From Thermoleophilia bacterium (GTDB taxonomy: Bacteria > Actinomycetota > Thermoleophilia > Gaiellales > JAICJC01), in contig JAICJM010000039.1 in NCBI GenBank assembly GCA_025928435.1, positions 1-26,373 on the forward strand: a DNA stretch of 26,373 bases. The letters are read 5' to 3'. The position numbers and the translations under genes are program-made. Of this stretch, positions 21,354-26,373 are shown one piece after another. The notes under the pieces are model-generated. The model searched no databases. It had not been told where the DNA came from and saw nothing but the letters and a program-made list of their open reading frames with translations. The first letter of the stretch is position 1. Each line of letters starts with the position of its first letter.

Positions 21354-22447
21354 CCGCCCTCGACGATCCCCGCGGCGTCGCGGTAGGGCTCCTGCTCGCG
21401 CCGGATCAGGTCGGGGTTCGTGCCGCGCGCGTGGGCGAGCTCGAGCGTCAGCAGCTGGAGCGGCACCGCCGCCCCGAGCAACGCCGCCGCCGCGGCGGGC
21501 AGGCCGTCCGCCTCGGGCACCGCCAGGACGCCGGCGGGAGCCAGGTCGGCCAGTCCCGGATCGGTCGTGATCGCGGCGCAGGCGATGCCGATCCGGGCGC
21601 AGGCCTGGAGCGCGATCCGGGCACGGGCCGTCCGCTTCGCGCTCGCGCGGCGGTCGCACAGGACGAGCACGACCCCGGTGGTCTCGTCGGTCGCGGGGAG
21701 GTGGCCGTGGAGGAGCGTCTCCAGGTTGCGCATCGACGTCGGCAGGTGACAGGCCTCCTCGATCTTCAGCGTCAGCTCGCGCGCGCTGGTGCGGTCGGCG
21801 CCGCTGCCGGCGATGACCAGCCGGGAGCAGCCGTGCAACCGTCCCGCGGCGGCCTTCGCCGCCTCCCGTGTCTCGAGGCCCGCGGCCACGAGCTTGCCGG
21901 CGGCCGCGGCATCAGCCGTGCCTCCGGACGCGGCCGCCGCCAGGGCATAGCCGCCCGAGATCGGGGAGATGTACCCCACCGTGTGGCACCAGGAGCGGTC
22001 GACCTCGGGCGTCGCCAGCACTGCGTCGGCGTGCCGGGTCGACTCCGACTCAGGCCGGGCGGTGATGAGACCCGTCGCCGAGCCGTTCGCGCGCGCCGCG
22101 GAGAGCGCCTGGATCGTCGCCCAGGTGCCGCCCTCGTGCGAGACGCCGATGACCGTGCCGCCCGTCTGCGGCTCGAGCGCCGCCTCGAGGCCGTCGCGGG
22201 TGTGGGCCGAGATCCCGGCCTCCCGCAGCATCTCGGACACCGCGAGCCCGCCGTGCTCGCTCGTCCCGCAGCCGACGACCGCCAGCGGCCCATCGCCCTT
22301 GCACAGCAGCGCGAGGGCGGAGGGATCGCACGAGCCGATGATCCGCTCGACCAGGGACGGCTCGCGTTCGATCATGTCCTCCATCACCCAGGGCGGCTGC
22401 TGTCGCAGCTCGGGGAAGTGATCCGGGTCGTACCAGGCGTCGGTCAT
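21350..22447 (-). CDS. Double SIS-domain sugar isomerase/deglycase-like protein
   Basis: A 365-residue protein with two SIS domains and no glutaminase domain, like the isomerase half of GlmS, AgaS or FrlB. SIS 1 has VVGCGTSEHGGLAVSEMLRE (57-76) and VIGVSHEGGTWAT (99-111). SIS 2 has VIAGSGADRTSARELTLKIE (about 210-230) and HGHLPATDETTGVVLVL. The tail ARGTNPDLIRREQEPYRD matches GlmS-type C-termini, which contribute to the active site. It likely acts on a phosphosugar or a sugar-amino acid adduct. It is coupled to the S9 peptidase upstream and the amidotransferase downstream by four-base overlaps. An adduct-deglycase role is attractive but unproven. Confidence 0.87.
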   Translation of the reverse strand: MTDAWYDPDHFPELRQQPPWVMEDMIEREPSLVERIIGSCDPSALALLCKGDGPLAVVGCGTSEHGGLAVSEMLREAGISAHTRDGLEAALEPQTGGTVIGVSHEGGTWATIQALSAARANGSATGLITARPESESTRHADAVLATPEVDRSWCHTVGYISPISGGYALAAAASGGTADAAAAGKLVAAGLETREAAKAAAGRLHGCSRLVIAGSGADRTSARELTLKIEEACHLPTSMRNLETLLHGHLPATDETTGVVLVLCDRRASAKRTARARIALQACARIGIACAAITTDPGLADLAPAGVLAVPEADGLPAAAAALLGAAVPLQLLTLELAHARGTNPDLIRREQEPYRDAAGIVEGG

Positions 22448-24303
22448 GTCGCGATCGTCCCCTCCTCGGCGTGGGCGGGCTCGAGCCGTCCGCCCAGGTG
22501 ATCCGCCAGGAACTCCTCGGCGGCGGCGTGGAACGCCAGGTTGTTCTCGGGCTTGCGGAACCCGTGCCCCTCGTCCTCGAACACGAGATAGCGGTGGGGG
22601 ATGCCGCGCTCGGTCATCGCCGCGACGATCTGCTCGGACTCCTCCTTCTTCACCCGCGGGTCGTTCGCGCCCTGCGCGATCAGCATCGGGATGCGGATGT
22701 CCTCGACGCGCGAGAGCGGCGAGCGCGACCACAGGAAGTCCGACTCGGTGTCGGGGTTCCCGACCCGCCGGTGGAACTGGGCCACGAGCGGAGCCCAGTA
22801 CGGCGGGATGCTGCGTATCAGCGTGCGCAGGTCGGACGGGCCGACGACGTCGATCGCGCACCGGAAGACGTCCGGCGAGAACGTGGCGCCGACCAGGGCG
22901 GCGTAGCCGCCGTACGACCCGCCGTAGATCGCGATCCGGTCGGGATCGGCGTAGCCCTGCTCGACGACCCACGCGACCGTGTCGAGGAGGTCGTCGTGCA
23001 TGCGCGCGCCCCACTCGCGATCGCCGGCGTTCAGGAACCGCTTGCCGTAGCCCGTCGAGCCGCGGTAGTTGACCTGGACGCACAGGTAGCCCCGATTGGC
23101 GAGCCACTGCGGGTCGGGGCTGAAGCCCCACTCGTCGCGCGCCCACGGGCCGCCGTGCACGAAGAGCACTGTGGCGGCCTGCGAGCGCTCGGAGCCGGGC
23201 GGGAAGGTCAGGTAGCCGTGCAGGTCGAGCCCGTCGCGGGAGGACAGCGAGAACGGCTCCATCGACGCGAGCGAGTACGCCTCGAGGTCGGGCTTGTGGG
23301 CGAACAGGAACGTCGCCTCGCCGGTCGAGCGGTCGAACGCGTAGTAGGCGACCGGGCCGTCGTCGGCCGTGAACCCGAGGATCCAGATGCGGTCGGCGTG
23401 GTCGCGGCCGTTGAAGTGCAGGTCGCCCGGGTGCAGCGCCCGCATCCCGTCGAAGTCGGCGCGCAGCGACTCGTCCAGCACGACGTGGTCGGCCCGCTCG
23501 CGCGTGAAGGTGACCACCTGCACATCGTGCGTGGCGGGGTCGACCTCGACGTCGGACACGTCGTAGATCGGGTCCTCCGCCAGCACCTCGAAGTCGCCGC
23601 TCTCGACGTCCATGCGCAGCAGCCGGGCCGCGTTCACGTCCTTCGAGGTGACCAGGTAGATCGCCGCGCCGTCGTGGGTGAACCCGGCGACGTCGGTCGT
23701 GATCGCGTCCTCGGGGCCGACGGCGAGCAGCGTGCGGTACTCGCCGGTCGCCGGATTGCCGACCCGGATCTCGGCGCCGCCGTCGGGCAGGAAGGCGACC
23801 CCGCCGCGGATGCGCAGCTGCCGGTCGACCAGCCAGCTCACGAAGCCCGGGTTCTTCGCCACGAGCTCGAGCGAGCCGTCGCGGACGTCGAGCATGTAGG
23901 CGTCGTGCAGCTCGGGATTGTCGCGGTTGAGCCCGACCAGGATCAGGTGCGGCTGCTCGCGGTCGGTGGCCAGGATGCGCGCCTGCACGCCGTCGAAGGG
24001 CGTGACGTCGACGTCGGTGCCCTCGTCGGGGTCGACCAGGTGGAGGTGCCAGTTCTCGTCGCCGCCGGTGTCCTGCGGGTACACGATGTGGTGGTTGTCC
24101 ATGCACCAGGCGAAGGCGCGCACGCCCCGCTCGCGGTCGTTCGAGACCTGCTTCGCGCCCTCGCCGCCGAGCGGCCCGACCCACACGTTCAGGATGCCGT
24201 CGGCGGGCGCCACGTGGGCCAGCCGGGCGCCGTCCGGCGACACCGCCGGGGCCATCCGCTCGGGGTTTCCGAACAGGACGTCGCGAGGGATCAGATCGAC
24301 CAT
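22444..24303 (-). CDS. S9 family prolyl oligopeptidase (acylaminoacyl-peptidase-like)
   Basis: A 619-residue cytoplasmic serine peptidase. Residues 1-345 are a beta-propeller with repeats such as [19 protein letters not shown]. The alpha/beta-hydrolase domain (about 350-610) has Ser463 in [10 protein letters not shown], Asp548 in QGANDPRV and His580 in EDEGHGF, with [12 protein letters not shown] (383-394) near the oxyanion hole. Length and order fit subfamily S9C, which removes short or blocked N-terminal residues from peptides. No signal peptide. ATG 24303 lies ten bases after a TACAAT box. It is the first gene of the three-gene unit and divergent from murI. Confidence 0.93.
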   Translation of the reverse strand: MVDLIPRDVLFGNPERMAPAVSPDGARLAHVAPADGILNVWVGPLGGEGAKQVSNDRERGVRAFAWCMDNHHIVYPQDTGGDENWHLHLVDPDEGTDVDVTPFDGVQARILATDREQPHLILVGLNRDNPELHDAYMLDVRDGSLELVAKNPGFVSWLVDRQLRIRGGVAFLPDGGAEIRVGNPATGEYRTLLAVGPEDAITTDVAGFTHDGAAIYLVTSKDVNAARLLRMDVESGDFEVLAEDPIYDVSDVEVDPATHDVQVVTFTRERADHVVLDESLRADFDGMRALHPGDLHFNGRDHADRIWILGFTADDGPVAYYAFDRSTGEATFLFAHKPDLEAYSLASMEPFSLSSRDGLDLHGYLTFPPGSERSQAATVLFVHGGPWARDEWGFSPDPQWLANRGYLCVQVNYRGSTGYGKRFLNAGDREWGARMHDDLLDTVAWVVEQGYADPDRIAIYGGSYGGYAALVGATFSPDVFRCAIDVVGPSDLRTLIRSIPPYWAPLVAQFHRRVGNPDTESDFLWSRSPLSRVEDIRIPMLIAQGANDPRVKKEESEQIVAAMTERGIPHRYLVFEDEGHGFRKPENNLAFHAAAEEFLADHLGGRLEPAHAEEGTIAT

Positions 24304-24313
24304 CTGGCGGGCG

Positions 24314-24319
24314 ATTGTA
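24314..24319 (-). promoter_or_regulatory. Candidate -10 box for the S9 operon
   Basis: TACAAT on the minus strand ends ten bases before ATG 24303, so the leader would be about three bases. Confidence 0.5.
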
Positions 24320-24347
24320 TCGGGGCGCCGCCGTCGGCCGGCACCCG

Positions 24348-24353
24348 TAGTAT
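24348..24353 (+). promoter_or_regulatory. Candidate -10 box for the murI operon, leaderless
   Basis: TAGTAT ends six bases before ATG 24360. Together with the minus-strand box at 24314-24319, it makes a compact divergent promoter pair in a 56-base gap. Confidence 0.5.
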
Positions 24354-24359
24354 GCGCCC

Positions 24360-25184
24360 ATGGATCCGCGCCCGATCGGGATGTTCGACTCCGGCGTCGG
24401 CGGCCTGACGGTGCTCCACGAGTGCCTGGTCACGCTTCCGCACGAGGACTTCGTGTACTTCGGCGACTCCTCGCCCGACCGGTTCCCATACGGCCCCAAG
24501 CCGGCCGCGACGATCCGCCGGTTCGCGCACGAGATCGCCACCCACCTGGCGGAGCTCGACACGAAGCTCGTCGTGGTCGCGTGCAACGCGGCCACCTCGG
24601 CGGCGCTGCCCGAGCTGCAGCGCGAGTTCGCCGTGCCGCTGATCGGCGTCATCACGCCGGAGGCGCGCGCTGCCGTGCAGGTCACGCACAACCGCCGCGT
24701 CGGCGTGATGGCGACCCAGGCGACGGTCACGAGCGGCCGCTACCCGGCGGCGGTGCACGCGCTCGACGCCGGGATCGAGGTGACGCAGGTGGCCTGCCCC
24801 GAGCTCGTGCCGCTGATCCAGAGCGGCGACACCCACGGCCACGAGCTGCACGAGGCCGCCAAGACCTACGCGGCGCCGCTGAAGCTGGCCGGCGCCGACA
24901 CCGTCATCCTCGGCTGCACCCACTACCCGCTGATCCGGCAGATGCTGCAGCGCATCTTCGGCCGCGACGTCACGCTGATCACCTCGGCCGAGGAGATCGC
25001 CCGCGAGGTGGCCGAGACGATCGCCCGCCGCGGCGTCGGCAACGACCCGGCGCGCGAGGGCGACTACCGCTTCCTCTGCACCGGCGATCCGGCGGCGTTC
25101 CGCGAGGTGGCCGGCCGGTTCCTGCAGCTGCCGCTGACCGGAGTCGAGCGGGTCGACGCGGACACCCTTCGGGTGGCCGCATGA
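24360..25184 (+). CDS. murI: Glutamate racemase
   Basis: It converts L-glutamate to D-glutamate for peptidoglycan. At 274 residues it is the normal length. Features: [14 protein letters not shown] (6-19), [13 protein letters not shown] (33-45; the usual order is DxxxxPYG), catalytic Cys75 in [13 protein letters not shown] and Cys186 in [10 protein letters not shown]. The substrate-site [10 protein letters not shown] (96-105) is also present. ATG 24360 is supported by the -10 box six bases before it. It leads the coupled run murI-rph-rdgB, a gene order well known in Gram-positive bacteria. Overlap with rph is ATGA. Confidence 0.95.
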   Translation: MDPRPIGMFDSGVGGLTVLHECLVTLPHEDFVYFGDSSPDRFPYGPKPAATIRRFAHEIATHLAELDTKLVVVACNAATSAALPELQREFAVPLIGVITPEARAAVQVTHNRRVGVMATQATVTSGRYPAAVHALDAGIEVTQVACPELVPLIQSGDTHGHELHEAAKTYAAPLKLAGADTVILGCTHYPLIRQMLQRIFGRDVTLITSAEEIAREVAETIARRGVGNDPAREGDYRFLCTGDPAAFREVAGRFLQLPLTGVERVDADTLRVAA

Positions 25185-25903
25185 GCCGCGGCGACGGCCG
25201 CGCGGCCGACGAGCTGCGGCCGGTCGAGATCGAGCTCGACTTCATCCCGTCGGCGTCCGGCTCGGCGCTCTTTAGGATCGGCTCGACGCGCCTGATCTGC
25301 ACCGCGATGGTCGAGGAGTCGGTGCCGCCGTGGATGCGCGGGCGCGGCACCGGCTGGGTCACGTCGGAGTACGGCATGCTGCCGGGCTCGACGTCGGAGC
25401 GGAAGTCGCGCGACTCGAGCCGCGGCCGGGTCGACGGGCGCACGGTGGAGATCCAGCGGCTGGTCGGCCGCTCGCTCCGCTCAGTGGTCGACTTCAAGGA
25501 GCTCGGCGAGCGCACGGCGTGGATCGACTGCGACGTCATCCAGGCCGACGGCGGCACCCGCTGCGCCGCGATCTGCGGCGGCTACGTGGCCCTCCACCTG
25601 GCGCTGTCGCGGCTGGTCGGCAAGGGCCTGCTCGCGCGCGTGCCGCTGCGCGACTCGGTGGCGGCCGTGTCGGTCGGGATCGTCGACGGCGAGCCGCTGC
25701 TCGACCTGCCCTACGCCGAGGACAGCCGCGCCGAGGTGGACATGAACGTGGTGATGACCGGCTCGGGCGAGCTGATCGAGGTGCAGGCGACGGCGGAGCG
25801 GACGCCGTTCGGCCGGGCGTCGCTCGACCGCCTGCTCGAGCTCGCGGCGGGCGGGATCGAGACGATCGGCCACACCCAGGCCCGGGTGCTGCAGGAGGCG
25901 TGA
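25181..25903 (+). CDS. rph: Ribonuclease PH
   Basis: A phosphorolytic 3'-5' exoribonuclease that trims tRNA 3' ends and forms a hexamer. The 240-residue protein has the family start [18 protein letters not shown] (4-21), [20 protein letters not shown] (33-52), [34 protein letters not shown] (86-105) and [18 protein letters not shown] (117-134) with the phosphate-binding GTR. It starts in an ATGA overlap with murI and ends in a GTGA overlap with rdgB. Confidence 0.96.
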   Translation: MSRGDGRAADELRPVEIELDFIPSASGSALFRIGSTRLICTAMVEESVPPWMRGRGTGWVTSEYGMLPGSTSERKSRDSSRGRVDGRTVEIQRLVGRSLRSVVDFKELGERTAWIDCDVIQADGGTRCAAICGGYVALHLALSRLVGKGLLARVPLRDSVAAVSVGIVDGEPLLDLPYAEDSRAEVDMNVVMTGSGELIEVQATAERTPFGRASLDRLLELAAGGIETIGHTQARVLQEA

Positions 25904-26373
25904 GCGGCCGCCGGATCGTGCTCGCGTCCGGGAACGCGCACAAGGCCCTCGAGCTGGCGCGAGTGCTGCCGGGGTGGGACGTCCAGCCGTTCGGCGGGGA
26001 GCTGCCGGAGGAGACCGGGGAGACATTCGTCGACAACGCCCTGCTGAAGGCCCGGCACGTGCACGCGGCCATCGGCGGGGGCGACTGGGTGCTGGCGGAC
26101 GACTCCGGCATCGAGGCGGCCGCGCTGGGCGGCGTGCCCGGCGTGCGCTCGGCCCGCTACGCCGGCGAGGACGCGACGGACGAGGAGAACCTGGCGAAGC
26201 TGCTCGCCGCGCTGGACGGCCGGGACGACCGCCGCGTCCGCTACGTGGCCGAGCTGGTCGCGATCGCGCCGGACGGCGCGGAGCTGCACGGCCGCGGCGA
26301 GCTCACCGGGACGCTGGCGAGCGAGCCGCGCGGGAGCGGGGGCTTCGGCTACGACCCGGCGTTCGTCCCGGAC
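25900..26373 (+). CDS. rdgB: dITP/XTP pyrophosphatase, truncated by the window end
   Basis: A RdgB/HAM1-family enzyme that hydrolyses non-canonical purine nucleotides (XTP, dITP) to monophosphates. The visible 158 residues include [17 protein letters not shown] (7-23), [15 protein letters not shown] (38-52), [20 protein letters not shown] (66-85) and [14 protein letters not shown] at the edge. Full proteins are about 200 residues, so about 40 are missing. The start is GTG 25900, in a GTGA overlap with rph. Confidence 0.93.
   Translation, partial: MSGRRIVLASGNAHKALELARVLPGWDVQPFGGELPEETGETFVDNALLKARHVHAAIGGGDWVLADDSGIEAAALGGVPGVRSARYAGEDATDEENLAKLLAALDGRDDRRVRYVAELVAIAPDGAELHGRGELTGTLASEPRGSGGFGYDPAFVPD

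Noticed and set aside
22448..24730. Upstream extension of the SIS frame into an open reading frame of over 1100 codons
   Set aside because: It runs through the S9 peptidase gene in another frame and gives Arg-rich nonsense. The SIS protein starts at 22447, where family similarity begins.
1..26373. CRISPR arrays, tRNA or rRNA genes, transposases, integrases and phage genes
   Set aside because: I looked for regular repeats, tRNA-like cloverleaf ends and recognisable mobile-element proteins, and found none by eye. A tRNA and covariance search would confirm this.

Overview
The window is about 26.4 kb of very GC-rich bacterial DNA. Genes are tightly packed, with many 4-base ATGA/GTGA stop-start overlaps and frequent GTG starts. 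Many operon-leading genes carry a TANNNT -10 box only 6-10 bases before the start codon, a leaderless pattern typical of Actinobacteria. With the TipA-type regulator and the murI-rph-rdgB order, this suggests a high-GC actinobacterium, possibly Thermoleophilia (Gaiellales or Solirubrobacterales). That placement is inference; there is no rRNA or tRNA here to confirm it.

Layout. 68-3055 (+) is a coupled run: UbiA/MenA-like prenyltransferase, an unknown Ala/Glu-rich protein, proline dehydrogenase and a small unknown protein. 3033-3777 (-) is a TipA-like MerR regulator split by a one-base frameshift, with a textbook MerR operator/promoter. 3821-4030 (-) is a small conserved-looking protein. 4031-4345 is non-coding and holds two related structured repeats. 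4346-6298 (-) is a Kup potassium transporter. 6464-9479 (+) has two small unknown proteins, then a coupled acetamidase/formamidase and APC permease. 9457-9961 (-) is a wrecked ABC exporter: an ATPase N-terminus fused by deletion to a permease C-terminus. 10048-14661 (+) has a secreted unknown protein, a RodZ-like protein, an EamA transporter, a putative papain-like cysteine hydrolase and a quinone oxidoreductase. 14636-16779 (-) is a coupled amidinotransferase/DDAH-like enzyme and M20 peptidase. 16886-18889 (+) has a small unknown protein, an MtnX-like phosphatase and a P-loop kinase fused to a GrpB domain. 18920-24303 (-) has an APC permease, a class I glutamine amidotransferase, a double-SIS protein and an S9 oligopeptidase; the last three are coupled. 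24360 to the window end (+) is murI-rph-rdgB, with rdgB cut off.

Functionally the window mixes housekeeping genes (Kup, MurI, RNase PH, RdgB, RodZ-like) with several small units for nitrogen compounds and amino acids: proline dehydrogenase, amidase plus permease, amidinotransferase plus M20, and peptidase plus SIS plus amidotransferase plus permease. I saw no phage, insertion sequence, CRISPR array or defence island. The features most worth attention are the split TipA gene with its internal translation start, the paired repeats beside kup, the decayed ABC exporter, the kinase-GrpB fusion and the consistently leaderless promoters.
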